This document shows positions 1 to 9,190 of a stretch of DNA of 64,000 bases, piece by piece. Source of the stretch: Pseudacidovorax intermedius (GTDB taxonomy: Bacteria > Pseudomonadota > Gammaproteobacteria > Burkholderiales > Burkholderiaceae_C). The position numbers and the translations under genes were made by a program. The DNA lies in the NCBI RefSeq assembly GCF_001476815.1, contig NZ_LDSL01000018.1:18466-82465 (forward strand), read 5' to 3'. The notes beneath the pieces were generated by a model that saw only the letters and a list, made by a program, of their open reading frames with translations, was not told the DNA's origin and did no database searches. How positions within the stretch are numbered: position 1 is the stretch's first letter; every line of letters starts with the position of its first letter.

Positions 1-739
1 AGTAGGCCACGATGGCGGCGAAGCCGAAGATGGCCAGCACCAGCGCGCCGGCATGGCCCAGGCGCTCGCCGCCGCCCTCGATGGCCATCGACAGGCCCGC
101 CATGCCGATGGCCAGCAGCACGTAGCCCAGCAGGTCGAAACGGCCGGGCGCATCGGCGCGCACGTCGGGCATGAAGCGCTGCGTGGCCAGCAGGCCGATC
201 AGGCCCACCGGCAGGTTGATGAGGAACACCCAGTGCCAGGAGGCGTATTCCACCAGCCAGCCGCCCAGCGTCGGCCCCAGCAGCGGACCGATCAGTCCGG
301 GGATGGCGACGAAGCTCATCGCCTGAAGGAACTGCGCGCGCGGAAAGGTGCGCAGCACCGACAGCCGACCCACCGGCAGCAGCAGCGCACCGCCCAGGCC
401 CTGCAGGATGCGCGCAGCCACCAGCTCGTCCAGGTGCCGCGAGGCCGCGCAGGCCAGCGAGCCCAAGGTGAACAACCCGATCGCCAGCATGAACATGCGG
501 CGGGTGCCGAAGCGGTCCGCCAGCCAGCCCGAGGCCGGGATCAGGATCGCCATGGTCAGCGAATAGGACACCACCACCGACTGCATGCGCAGCGGGCTCT
601 CGCCCAGCGCCCGCGCCATCGACGGCAGCGCGGTGTTGATGATCGTGGCGTCCAGCGTCTGCATGAAGAAGCCGATGGCCACCAGCCACAGCAGCACCCG
701 CTGGCGGGCATCGGTGGCGGCGGCCGAGGCGTCGGGCAT
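1..739 (-). CDS. MFS drug efflux transporter, DHA2 (EmrB/QacA) type, 5' part
   Basis: Inner-membrane proton-driven drug or solute exporter, cut by the left edge of the window; about 246 N-terminal residues are visible. An ATG at 739 begins [13 protein letters not shown], followed by a first membrane helix and the family signature [16 protein letters not shown] motif A is seen as [13 protein letters not shown] after helix 2, and the antiporter motif C as [12 protein letters not shown] in helix 5. These fit a 14-helix DHA2 member; the C-terminal half is off the window. A TTG four codons upstream is an alternative start. The substrate cannot be told. Confidence 0.85.
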   Translation of the reverse strand, partial: MPDASAAATDARQRVLLWLVAIGFFMQTLDATIINTALPSMARALGESPLRMQSVVVSYSLTMAILIPASGWLADRFGTRRMFMLAIGLFTLGSLACAASRHLDELVAARILQGLGGALLLPVGRLSVLRTFPRAQFLQAMSFVAIPGLIGPLLGPTLGGWLVEYASWHWVFLINLPVGLIGLLATQRFMPDVRADAPGRFDLLGYVLLAIGMAGLSMAIEGGGERLGHAGALVLAIFGFAAIVAY

Positions 740-771
740 GGGATCGGTCAAAGGCAGGCTCCGGAACAGGG

Positions 772-800
772 AAAACAAAAAGCCGCCCGAAGGCGGCTTT
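772..800 (-). terminator. Intrinsic terminator of erpA
   Basis: A 9-bp stem (779-787 with 792-800, CGAA loop on the plus strand) is followed on the minus strand by a T-rich run. It lies just downstream of the erpA stop codon and before the MFS gene. Confidence 0.8.
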
Positions 801-841
801 GGCAGTGCGACGCAGGCGTTGCTGTTCGCACGGTGCGGGGA

Positions 842-1216
842 TCAGGTCGAGAAGCTAGAACCGCAACCGCAGGTGGTGGTGGCGTTGGGGTTCTTGATCA
901 CGAACTGGGCGCCCTGCAGATCTTCCTTGTAGTCGATCTCGGCGCCGACCAGGTACTGGTAGCTCATGGCATCGATCAGCAGGGACACGCCGTTCTTGGT
1001 CATGGTCGTGTCGTCCTCGTTGGTCACCTCGTCGAAGGTGAAGCCGTACTGGAAGCCGGAGCAGCCACCGCCCTGCACGAAGACGCGCAGCTTCAGGTCG
1101 GGATTGCCTTCCTCGGCGATCAGGTCGGCCACCTTGGCGGCAGCGGAATCGGTGAACACGATCGGCTCGGGCATCGCCTGCACGGCGGGCGCGGTGGTTT
1201 CGGCAACTGCGGTCAT
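842..1216 (-). CDS. erpA: Iron-sulfur cluster insertion protein ErpA (A-type carrier)
   Basis: A 124-residue HesB/IscA-family protein that receives Fe-S clusters and passes them to apoproteins in the cytoplasm. The three cluster-binding cysteines are present: C52 in [11 protein letters not shown] and C116/C118 in [10 protein letters not shown] near the C terminus. The start at 1216 (MTAVAETT) is chosen because it has a GGAGA ribosome-binding site and gives the usual family length; the longer open frame upstream runs through the rpsI terminator. It stands alone between two intrinsic terminators. Assignment as ErpA rather than IscA rests on the isolated location and overall sequence. Confidence 0.93.
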   Translation of the reverse strand: MTAVAETTAPAVQAMPEPIVFTDSAAAKVADLIAEEGNPDLKLRVFVQGGGCSGFQYGFTFDEVTNEDDTTMTKNGVSLLIDAMSYQYLVGAEIDYKEDLQGAQFVIKNPNATTTCGCGSSFST

Positions 1217-1281
1217 GGGAAATCTCCGTGAGAGCCGGCCGGGCAGGCACAGCCAAGGGAAGGATGCTAACGCAGGCAAAG

Positions 1282-1306
1282 AAAAACCGCCCCGAGGGCG
1301 GTTTTT
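1282..1306 (-). terminator. Intrinsic terminator of rplM-rpsI
   Basis: An 11-bp hairpin with a 3-nt CGA loop, flanked on both sides by A/T runs, so it could act in both directions. It lies between rpsI and erpA, downstream of rpsI. Confidence 0.8.
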
Positions 1307-1442
1307 CTTTTGCGGCACCAGCCAGCGCCCGAAGCGCTGAGACTGGCGTCGCGAGGGCCTGCAGGGCAAGGCGCGAACCGGAGCCGGACTGGCGTCCGGC
1401 GAGGATTCGCAACGCGGCCATGCAGGGCCGCAGCAGCCAGGC

Positions 1443-1835
1443 TCAGCGCTTCGAGAACTGCTTGCGGCGGCGTGCGGAGTGCAGACCGACCTTCTTACGC
1501 TCGACTTCACGCGCATCGCGGGTGACGAAGCCAGCCTGGCTCAGCACCGGCTTCAGCGTCGCGTCGTAGTCGATCAGCGCACGGGTGATGCCGTGGCGGG
1601 TGGCGCCGGCCTGGCCGGATTCGCCGCCGCCGTGCACGTTGACCTGCACGTCGAAGGTTTCCAGGTTCTCGGTCAGCGCGAGCGGTTGCTTCGCGATCAT
1701 GATCGAGGTCTGGCGGCCGAAGAACTGCTCGATCGGCTTGCCATTCACCGTGATCTTGCCGCTGCCCTTCTTGAGGAACACGCGGGCGACGCTGGACTTG
1801 CGACGGCCGGTGCCGTTGTTCCAATCACCAATCAT
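1443..1835 (-). CDS. rpsI: 30S ribosomal protein S9
   Basis: A 130-residue protein of the small ribosomal subunit. The family features are plain: N-terminal [13 protein letters not shown], central [17 protein letters not shown], and the basic C-terminal tail ending in [17 protein letters not shown], which reaches the P-site tRNA in the ribosome. Length is the normal bacterial length. It follows rplM by 11 bp and is co-transcribed with it, the standard L13-S9 operon. Confidence 0.98.
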   Translation of the reverse strand: MIGDWNNGTGRRKSSVARVFLKKGSGKITVNGKPIEQFFGRQTSIMIAKQPLALTENLETFDVQVNVHGGGESGQAGATRHGITRALIDYDATLKPVLSQAGFVTRDAREVERKKVGLHSARRRKQFSKR

Positions 1836-1846
1836 CTCGGGACTCC

Positions 1847-2275
1847 TCAGATTTCCAGCGGCTGCGGTTGCTGGGCGCTGTGCGGATGCTCAGCGCCGCC
1901 GTAGACCTTCAGCTTCTTGATCATGGCGTAGCCCAGAGGACCCTTGGGCAGCATGCCCTTGACGGCCTTCTCGAGCGCGCGGCCGGGGTGCTTGGCCTGC
2001 ATGTCGCGGAAGTTGGTGGCGGTGATGCCACCCGGGAAGCCGGAGTGACGGTAGTAGACCTTGTCGATGCTCTTGGTGCCGGTGACCTTGAGCTTGGACG
2101 CGTTGACGATGACGATGAAGTCACCGGTGTCGACGTGAGGCGTGTAGATGGCTTTGTGCTTGCCGCGCAGACGGAGGGCCACTTCGCTGGCGACCCGTCC
2201 GAGAACCTTATCGGTTGCGTCAATCACAAACCACTCGTGCTTCACGTCAGCGGGCTTGGCGCTGAACGTAGACAT
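1847..2275 (-). CDS. rplM: 50S ribosomal protein L13
   Basis: A 142-residue large-subunit protein that binds 23S rRNA early in assembly. Visible motifs include the [19 protein letters not shown] region, [13 protein letters not shown], and [15 protein letters not shown], all typical of bacterial L13. It is the first gene of the rplM-rpsI operon. The start at 2275 ([15 protein letters not shown]) has an AAGGA-type ribosome-binding site. In E. coli L13 represses this operon through its leader; the roughly 130-nt leader here could allow the same, but that is inference. Confidence 0.98.
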   Translation of the reverse strand: MSTFSAKPADVKHEWFVIDATDKVLGRVASEVALRLRGKHKAIYTPHVDTGDFIVIVNASKLKVTGTKSIDKVYYRHSGFPGGITATNFRDMQAKHPGRALEKAVKGMLPKGPLGYAMIKKLKVYGGAEHPHSAQQPQPLEI

Positions 2276-2412
2276 GAGATTTCCTTGGAAAGGAGGTTTG
2301 GAAGGAGCCCTTTTCCACGGTCGGTCCTTCTCTGGAGGAAGGCTCTTAGGTGGTGAACGCGGGCAGGCCGCGCTTCGCCGCGGGGCTCTGGGAATTCGCT
2401 GCGAAGCCTTCC

Positions 2413-2418
2413 ATTATA
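2413..2418 (-). promoter_or_regulatory. -10 box of the rplM-rpsI promoter
   Basis: A perfect TATAAT hexamer on the minus strand, about 138 bp upstream of the rplM start. The position 17 bp further upstream is GC-rich and does not match TTGACA well. Transcription from here gives a long structured leader. Confidence 0.55.
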
Positions 2419-2460
2419 GGCACGGATGCCGCACCGGCGCCAGATGCGCCCGTCGGCGGT

Positions 2461-2466
2461 TAGCAT
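2461..2466 (+). promoter_or_regulatory. -10-like box directly before rlmJ (possibly leaderless mRNA)
   Basis: TAGCAT lies exactly 6 bp before the rlmJ ATG at 2473, so transcription would begin at or within a base of the start codon. No Shine-Dalgarno sequence is visible in front of the ATG. Confidence 0.4.
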
Positions 2467-2472
2467 TGGCCC

Positions 2473-3372
2473 ATGTTCAGCTACCGCCACGCCTTTCATG
2501 CCGGCAACCATGCCGACGTGCTCAAACACACGGTGCTGATCGCCGTCCTCGACCACCTGCTGGAAAAGGACACGGCCCTGACCGTGGTCGACACCCATGC
2601 CGGCGCGGGACTGTACCGGCTGGACGGCGACTATGCCGGCACCAGCGGCGAGGCCGCCGAGGGCGTGCTGCGCCTGGCGGAGGCCGCCGCCACCGCCAAG
2701 GAGCCGCTGCCCGACGCCCTGGCCCGCTACCTGGCGCTGGTGCGCGAATTCAACCGCGGCGAGGCGCTGCGCGTGTACCCCGGCTCGCCCTTCGTCGCCC
2801 AGCACCTGCTGCGCGAGCAGGATCGGCTCAAGCTCTACGAACTGCATCCCACCGATGCCAAGACCCTGGACGGCAATGTGGCCCAGCTCGACGCCGGGCG
2901 GCGCATCGCCGTGCTGCGCGAGGACGGCTTCGGCAGCGCGACCAAGTTCCTGCCGCCGCCCTCGCGCCGCGCCCTGGTGCTGACGGACCCGAGCTACGAG
3001 ATCAAGACCGACTACGCCCGCACCGCCGCCTACGTGGGCGACGCGCTCAAGCGCTTCGCCACGGGCGTGTACGCGGTGTGGTACCCGATCATTCCGCGGC
3101 CCGAAGCGCACGAGCTGCCGCGCCGGCTCAAGACGCTGGCGACCAAGGCCGGCAAGCCCTGGCTGAGCGCCTCGCTGACGGTGAAGTCCAGCCGCATGGC
3201 GACGGCCCTGCCGGGCGAGACGGTGCGCCGCCCAGGGCTGCCGGCCAGCGGCATGTTCCTGATCAATCCGCCCCACACGCTGGCGGCGCGCCTGCGGCCC
3301 TCGCTGGCCCGCATGGCGCAGATGCTGGCGCAGGACGCCAACGCGGCCTTCACGCTCGAGCACGGCGGCTGA
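2473..3372 (+). CDS. rlmJ: 23S rRNA (adenine-2030-N6)-methyltransferase RlmJ
   Basis: A 299-residue SAM-dependent enzyme of the RlmJ (YhiR) family that methylates N6 of A2030 in 23S rRNA. The family N terminus MFSYRHAFHAGNHADVLKH is present, as is the SAM-binding VVDTHAGAGLYRL. The catalytic motif reads DPSYE at about residues 175-179, in place of the more common DPPYE. It is divergent from rplM and convergent with rlpA. It has no visible ribosome-binding site and may be translated from a leaderless mRNA. Confidence 0.95.
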   Translation: MFSYRHAFHAGNHADVLKHTVLIAVLDHLLEKDTALTVVDTHAGAGLYRLDGDYAGTSGEAAEGVLRLAEAAATAKEPLPDALARYLALVREFNRGEALRVYPGSPFVAQHLLREQDRLKLYELHPTDAKTLDGNVAQLDAGRRIAVLREDGFGSATKFLPPPSRRALVLTDPSYEIKTDYARTAAYVGDALKRFATGVYAVWYPIIPRPEAHELPRRLKTLATKAGKPWLSASLTVKSSRMATALPGETVRRPGLPASGMFLINPPHTLAARLRPSLARMAQMLAQDANAAFTLEHGG

Positions 3373-3426
3373 GCGTCGCTGCGCCCTGCGCTGCCTCGGC
3401 CGGGCCGATGGCCGGCTGCGGGCCCG

Positions 3427-4146
3427 TCAGCGACGCCGCACCGGCGCCTTGCCGCGCGCGGGCGCACGCCGCACCGGCTGGCGCACCACCGGCGCCACGT
3501 TGATCGGCACCAGGCCGCCTTCCACGCGCTGGCCGTCGCACAGGCCGCCCTCGTCACCGATCACCGTCAGCGACACCTGCTTGAAGCCCAGGCTGGTGAG
3601 CTGGATGCGCTCGGCCGCGGCCTGGCTCAGGTCGATGATGCGGCCCGGCGTGAAGGGCCCGCGGTCGTTGATGTGGACCAGCACCTCGCGGCCATTGACC
3701 AGGCTGCGCACGCAGACCTTGGTGCCGAAGGGCAGTGTCTTGTGGGCGGCCGTCAGGCTCGTCATGTCGAACATCTCGCCGCTGGCGGTGCGGCGGCGGT
3801 GGAACTGGATGCCGTACCAGGAGCCGCCGCCGCGCTCGAATTCCTCGCCGGGCAATTCGGTCGCGTCGGGGGCATCGCCGGGCTCGGGAAAGATCTGCAC
3901 CACGCGCGAGGTCGGCGCATCCGCGGGCAGGGGCGCCTGGCGCTGGAGCGGCAGCAGGCTGCGAGCCGGCGGCTTGCCGGCCGCGGCGGGTGCCGCGGCA
4001 GGAGCGCTGGGCACCGCCGCAGCCGCCGGGGGCGACGCGCCCGCCGCGGCCGGCTCGCCGGGCGCCGGCGGCAACGGTGCGCAGGCCACCGTCAGCAGCG
4101 TGGCCAGCCCGGCGCAGACGGCGCGCGCCGTCGCCGCCACGCTCAT
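3427..4146 (-). CDS. rlpA: RlpA-family septal ring lytic transglycosylase (lipoprotein)
   Basis: A 239-residue cell-envelope protein. The N terminus is a signal peptide with a cysteine at 22 (LLTVAC), a likely but not ideal lipobox. An Ala/Pro-rich linker reaches about residue 90, followed by a double-psi beta-barrel domain with GGGSWYGIQFHRRRTASGE, TLPFGTKVCV and the catalytic-type HINDRGPFTPGRIIDLS. There is no C-terminal SPOR domain, unlike E. coli RlpA; the tail is short and basic. Its ATG overlaps the metF stop (ATGA), so it is translationally coupled to metF and is last in the ahcY-tlyA-metF-rlpA series. Confidence 0.88.
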   Translation of the reverse strand: MSVAATARAVCAGLATLLTVACAPLPPAPGEPAAAGASPPAAAAVPSAPAAAPAAAGKPPARSLLPLQRQAPLPADAPTSRVVQIFPEPGDAPDATELPGEEFERGGGSWYGIQFHRRRTASGEMFDMTSLTAAHKTLPFGTKVCVRSLVNGREVLVHINDRGPFTPGRIIDLSQAAAERIQLTSLGFKQVSLTVIGDEGGLCDGQRVEGGLVPINVAPVVRQPVRRAPARGKAPVRRR

Positions 4147-4976
4147 GCGGCGCCGCCCAGCCGGTCCAGCAGCGCCAGCGTGGGCGCGGCCTGGTTCATC
4201 GTGTAGAAGTGCAGCGCCGGGGCGCCGCCGACCACCAGCCGCTCGCACAGGGCACCGACCACGTCCAGGCCGAAGGCCTTGATCGAGGCGGTGTCGTCGC
4301 CGAAGGACTGCAGCCGCAGCCGCACCCAGCGCGGGATCTCGGCGCCGCAGGCGTCGGAGAAGCGCATCAGCTGCGTGGAGCTGGTGATGGGCATGATGCC
4401 GGGCACGATGGGCACTTCGGCACCCGCGCGGCGCGCCTCGTCCACGAAGCGGAAGTAGGCCTCGGGCGTGAAGAAGTACTGCGTGATGGCCGAATCGGCG
4501 CCGGCACGCACCTTGGTGACGAAGGCCTGCAGGTCGGCCTGCGGCGAGCGGGCCTGCGGATGCACCTCGGGATAGCAGGCCACCTCCAGGTGGAAGTCGC
4601 GGCCGGTCTCGGCGCGGATGAAGGCCACCAGGTCGCTCGCGTACTGGAACTCGCCGCCGATGCCGTAGCCGCTGGGCAGGTCGCCGCGCAGCGCCACCAG
4701 GCGGCGCACGCCCATGGCCTTGAGCTGCTGCAGCTGCTCGCGCACCGTGTCGCGGGTGGCGCCGATGCAGCTGAAGTGCGAGGCGGCGTCGTTGCCCTCT
4801 TCCAGGATCTCGAGCACGGTGGCGAAGGTGCCGGCCTGCGTGGAGCCGCCGGCGCCGTAGGTCACCGAGCAGAACTGCGGCGCGCGTTCGCGCAGTTGCG
4901 CGCGCACCGCACGCAGCTTGACCGCGCCCTCGGGCGTCTTCGGCGGGAAGAACTCGAAACTGATCGGAAGACGCAT
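4143..4976 (-). CDS. metF: 5,10-methylenetetrahydrofolate reductase
   Basis: A 277-residue flavoprotein that makes 5-methyl-THF for methionine synthesis. It is a TIM-barrel enzyme; the family motifs are the N-terminal MRLPISFEFFPPKTPEG, SVTYGAGGSTQAGTF, VALRGDLPSGYG and TQYFFTPEAYFRFVDEA. The start at 4976 has an AAAGGGA ribosome-binding site; longer in-frame starts lack it and run into tlyA. It lies downstream of ahcY and tlyA on the same strand and is probably controlled with them by the SAH riboswitch, which fits its place in the methyl cycle. Confidence 0.95.
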   Translation of the reverse strand: MRLPISFEFFPPKTPEGAVKLRAVRAQLRERAPQFCSVTYGAGGSTQAGTFATVLEILEEGNDAASHFSCIGATRDTVREQLQQLKAMGVRRLVALRGDLPSGYGIGGEFQYASDLVAFIRAETGRDFHLEVACYPEVHPQARSPQADLQAFVTKVRAGADSAITQYFFTPEAYFRFVDEARRAGAEVPIVPGIMPITSSTQLMRFSDACGAEIPRWVRLRLQSFGDDTASIKAFGLDVVGALCERLVVGGAPALHFYTMNQAAPTLALLDRLGGAA

Positions 4977-5005
4977 CGGAAATCCCTTTCTTCTTTCTTG
5001 TGGCT

Positions 5006-5779
5006 CTATGGCTCGTCCACGGCCGCGGGCCGCGCCGCGTGGATGAAGAACTCGCGGTTGCCGTCGCCGCCCGCGATGGGGCTGTCCAGCCACTGCAGCA
5101 GCACCAGCCCCGCATCGGCGCAGCCCTGCCGCAGCCGGGCCTCGACCTCGGCATACAGCGCCGCATCGCGCACGATGCCGCCCTTGCCGATCTGCGCCGG
5201 CTGCAGTTCGAACTGCGGCTTGGCCAGCATCAGCAGCCGGCCCGCGGGCGCCATCAGCGGCAAGAGTGCCGGCAGCACCAGCGTGAGCGAGATGAAGGAC
5301 AGGTCGCCCACCACGAGGTCGAAACCGGCACCGCCCACCGGCGCGAACTGCGCCGGCAGCAGATGGCGGGCATTGACCTTCTCGAGCGCGCGCACGCGCG
5401 CGTCGCCGCGCAGCCGCTCGTGCAACTGGCCGTGGCCCACGTCCACGCCCACCACGGCGGCGGCGCCGCGCTGCAGCAGGCAGTCGGTGAAGCCACCGGT
5501 GGACTGGCCGACGTCCAGGCAGCGCAGGCCGGCGACCGCGATGCCCGCCGCGTCCAGCGCGCCTTCGAGCTTGAGCCCGCCGCGCGAGACGTAGCGGGCC
5601 TCGGCCGCATCGGCCAGGTCGAGCTCGGCGATGGACGGCACGTCGTCGCCGTTCTTCGCCACGGCGCGCCAGGGCAGCGCCGCATGCAGGCGCCAGCGCA
5701 GGCCGCCCGCGATCAGGCGCGCGGCCTGCGAGCGGGAGGCGGCCAGGCCGCGGTCGACGAGCAACTGGTCAGCGCGCAT
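5006..5779 (-). CDS. tlyA: TlyA-family rRNA ribose methyltransferase / hemolysin A
   Basis: A 257-residue protein with an N-terminal S4 RNA-binding domain (MRADQLLVDRGLAASRSQA, about residues 1-60) and an FtsJ-like SAM methyltransferase domain. The SAM-binding motif is CLDVGQSTGGFTDCLLQ. The family 2'-O-methylates 16S/23S rRNA in mycobacteria; the rRNA target here is not known. It lies between ahcY and metF. As a SAM-using enzyme that yields SAH, its placement in an SAH-controlled unit makes sense, but that link is inference. Confidence 0.88.
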   Translation of the reverse strand: MRADQLLVDRGLAASRSQAARLIAGGLRWRLHAALPWRAVAKNGDDVPSIAELDLADAAEARYVSRGGLKLEGALDAAGIAVAGLRCLDVGQSTGGFTDCLLQRGAAAVVGVDVGHGQLHERLRGDARVRALEKVNARHLLPAQFAPVGGAGFDLVVGDLSFISLTLVLPALLPLMAPAGRLLMLAKPQFELQPAQIGKGGIVRDAALYAEVEARLRQGCADAGLVLLQWLDSPIAGGDGNREFFIHAARPAAVDEP

Positions 5780-5896
5780 GGATGCAGCGACGCGGCGGCC
5801 CGTGCGGACGGGCGCCGCCCCTCACCGGCCGCAGCGGCCGGCCCGCGCACCGCCCGGTGTGGACGGTGCCGGCGGCCGCCACGGCCCGGTGCGGGA

Positions 5897-7330
<1,434 letters not shown>

Positions 7331-7382
7331 GCAATGCTCCAGAACACGGGTTTCAGGGTTTCCGCTGCGCGTGGGGAGGGAG

Positions 7383-7417
7383 AAAAAGCACTCACCACGG
7401 CGCGATGCGGGTGAGCG
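7383..7417 (-). terminator. Riboswitch-controlled terminator in the ahcY leader
   Basis: On the minus strand an 8-bp stem (7410-7417 with 7389-7396, one G-U pair) is followed by TTTTT (7387-7383). The 5' arm contains the conserved GCTCAC that forms the SAH riboswitch pseudoknot, so aptamer and terminator cannot form together. Confidence 0.7.
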
Positions 7418-7471
7418 TGGTTGCGTGTGAATTCCGAGCCTCACGCCTGACGGCGCTGCAACGCTCCTCGG
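7410..7471 (-). promoter_or_regulatory. SAH riboswitch upstream of ahcY
   Basis: The minus strand reads CCGAGGAGCGTTGCAG, then AGGCTCGG, then ACGCTCACC, the conserved order of the S-adenosylhomocysteine riboswitch. P1 is CCGAG (7471-7467) with CTCGG (7438-7434). The pseudoknot pairs GAGCGT with ACGCTC. The intervening P2 hairpin pairs GCGCC with GGCGT around a GTCA loop. Known SAH riboswitches in beta- and gammaproteobacteria turn on ahcY when SAH accumulates. Confidence 0.88.
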
Positions 7472-7481
7472 TTGGCCGGGG

Positions 7482-7487
7482 ATTCTA
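7482..7487 (-). promoter_or_regulatory. -10 box of the ahcY promoter
   Basis: TAGAAT on the minus strand would start transcription at about 7476, just upstream of the first riboswitch base at 7471. The TAG of this hexamer is also the stop codon of the upstream cyclase gene. No strong -35 box is visible. Confidence 0.55.
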
Positions 7488-9161
7488 CAAAAGCGCGGCG
7501 AAGGGTGCGGCGGCCATGTCCTCCGCGGACCAGGCGAGCACCTCGATGGGCGCGCGCCGGCCGCGCACCTCGATGCGCTGCAACTTTGCCGCCCCCGGCG
7601 CCAGGCCCGCCTGCTCGGCGGCGAAGCGCGAGGCCACCAGCGCAGCACCGGCCGTCTTGGTCTGCTCCTGCAGCCGGCTGGCGGTGTTCACCACCTCGCC
7701 CACGGCGGTGAAGCTCTGCACGTCCAGATGGCCCACTTCGCCGAGCGCGGCCGAGCCGGCATGCAGGCCCATGCCGAAGTCCAGCGGCTGGCCGAATTCG
7801 CGCTCGAAACGGTCGCGCCATTCGCGCATGCGCAGGCTCACCAGGGCGGCGGCCCGGAAGGCGCGGCGGCAGGCCAGGTCCAGCCCCTCGTCCAGCCCGA
7901 AGATGGCCATCACGCTGTCGCCGATGAACTGGTTGGGCACGCCGCCGGCCTCGCGCACCGCCTCGCCGACCAGCGCGAAATAGCGGTCGAGCACGTAGAC
8001 CAGGTCGAAGGGCCACTGGCGCTCCGCCAGCCCGGACCAGCGGCGCAGGTCGACGAAGAGCACGGCCACCTCGCGCTCGCCGCCCAGGCGCGGGCGCTGC
8101 GCGTCGGCCGCGGCGGTGCGGCCCAGGAGCGGCCGCACCGACAGGTCGCCGGTCGGCCGCAGCTGGCACGCCAGCCGCACGCCGGGGCCGGCGTGCACGC
8201 GCGCCAGCGTGCGTGCCTCGTCGGGATTCGGCGCGGGGCAGTGGGCGTCGGGGCCGCTCACCTGCACCCGGCAGGTGGAGCAGCGGGCCCGGCCGCCGCA
8301 CAGGGACAGGTGCGCGATGCCATGGGCCCGGCTCGCCTCCAGCACGCTCCAGCCCACCGGCACCTGCACCTGCCGGTCGGGATAGCGCAGCGTCAGCACG
8401 CGTCCGCCAGCCAGGCGCAGCCAGCGACTGCGGATCAGCCGGGCCACCAGCACGCCGGCCAGCGCCGCCAGGAATAGCGCCTCGCCCCCATCCGCCAGCA
8501 TGGACAGCCGCGCGCTGCCCGCCGCGTCGGGCCCGTTCACCGGCTGCGGCGCGACCTGCCATTCGCGGCCCATGGCGACGAAGCCCAGGGCCGCCAGCAC
8601 TGGCAGCAGCACGGCGGCCACCAGCAGCAGCGGCTGGGCTCGGCGCCAGCGCGGGGCGGCCCGCAACGCGAAATGCAGGCCCATGCAGCCGTGCGCCCAG
8701 GCCACCGCCATGGCAAGCACCTGGAACCAGCCGCCGGCCGAATCCCACAGTCCGGCCACCACGCGGGCATAGCTGCCGTCCAGCCCCAGCAGTGTGTAGC
8801 CGCCGCGCATGGCCGCCAGGTGCGAGGCCAGCAGCAGCGGCAAGGCGAAACCCAGCACGATGCGCAGGCCCTGCAGCGGCGGCATGCGCAGGCTGCGCCG
8901 CTCCCACAGCGCCACGAAGGCCAGCAGCATGTGCACGCAGGCAGCGCCATAGAGCAGCAGCGTGCCGGGCCAGGCATGCCAGAACGCCCGCAACGGCGCC
9001 AGCACCTGCTGCGCCAGATGCATGGACACCAGGCCGAGCGCATGGTTGGCGAGGTGCAGCGTGACGTAGGCCATGAGCACCAGCCCGCTGGCCCAGCGCA
9101 GGTCGCGCCGCGAGCGCAAGTCGAAGGCCGGCGGCGCGGCCGGAGCGGGAGGCGGGGTCAT
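7485..9161 (-). CDS. Membrane adenylate/guanylate cyclase with [2Fe-2S] ferredoxin domain
   Basis: A 558-residue class III nucleotide cyclase. Residues about 20-245 hold five to six membrane helices with several histidines (H36, H40, H77, H114, H157, H163) that could bind heme, resembling cytochrome b-like anchors. Residues about 255-345 form a plant-type [2Fe-2S] ferredoxin domain with C288, C294, C297 and C332. Residues about 362-545 are the cyclase domain with metal ligands D371 (LFVDLRRW) and D415 ([11 protein letters not shown]) and [11 protein letters not shown] for transition-state binding. Redox or electron flow probably tunes cyclic nucleotide output, but ATP versus GTP use is unknown. 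It is divergent from a Crp/Fnr gene only 26 bp away. Confidence 0.88.
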   Translation of the reverse strand: MTPPPAPAAPPAFDLRSRRDLRWASGLVLMAYVTLHLANHALGLVSMHLAQQVLAPLRAFWHAWPGTLLLYGAACVHMLLAFVALWERRSLRMPPLQGLRIVLGFALPLLLASHLAAMRGGYTLLGLDGSYARVVAGLWDSAGGWFQVLAMAVAWAHGCMGLHFALRAAPRWRRAQPLLLVAAVLLPVLAALGFVAMGREWQVAPQPVNGPDAAGSARLSMLADGGEALFLAALAGVLVARLIRSRWLRLAGGRVLTLRYPDRQVQVPVGWSVLEASRAHGIAHLSLCGGRARCSTCRVQVSGPDAHCPAPNPDEARTLARVHAGPGVRLACQLRPTGDLSVRPLLGRTAAADAQRPRLGGEREVAVLFVDLRRWSGLAERQWPFDLVYVLDRYFALVGEAVREAGGVPNQFIGDSVMAIFGLDEGLDLACRRAFRAAALVSLRMREWRDRFEREFGQPLDFGMGLHAGSAALGEVGHLDVQSFTAVGEVVNTASRLQEQTKTAGAALVASRFAAEQAGLAPGAAKLQRIEVRGRRAPIEVLAWSAEDMAAAPFAALL

Positions 9162-9190
9162 GGGCGGCTGAGCATAATCGGCCGCCCATG
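9159..9190. promoter_or_regulatory. Perfect inverted repeat spanning both divergent start codons
   Basis: Arms catgggcggc (9159-9168) and gccgcccatg (9181-9190) are exact reverse complements around a 12-bp spacer that includes a CATAAT -10-like hexamer (9173-9178). Each arm contains one ATG, that of the cyclase gene and that of the Crp/Fnr gene. It could be an operator for the regulator or fold at the 5' end of the mRNAs. Confidence 0.55.

Noticed and set aside
5780..5896. GC-rich hairpins between ahcY and tlyA
   Set aside because: No T-run; they may slow transcription, but not enough to call a terminator.
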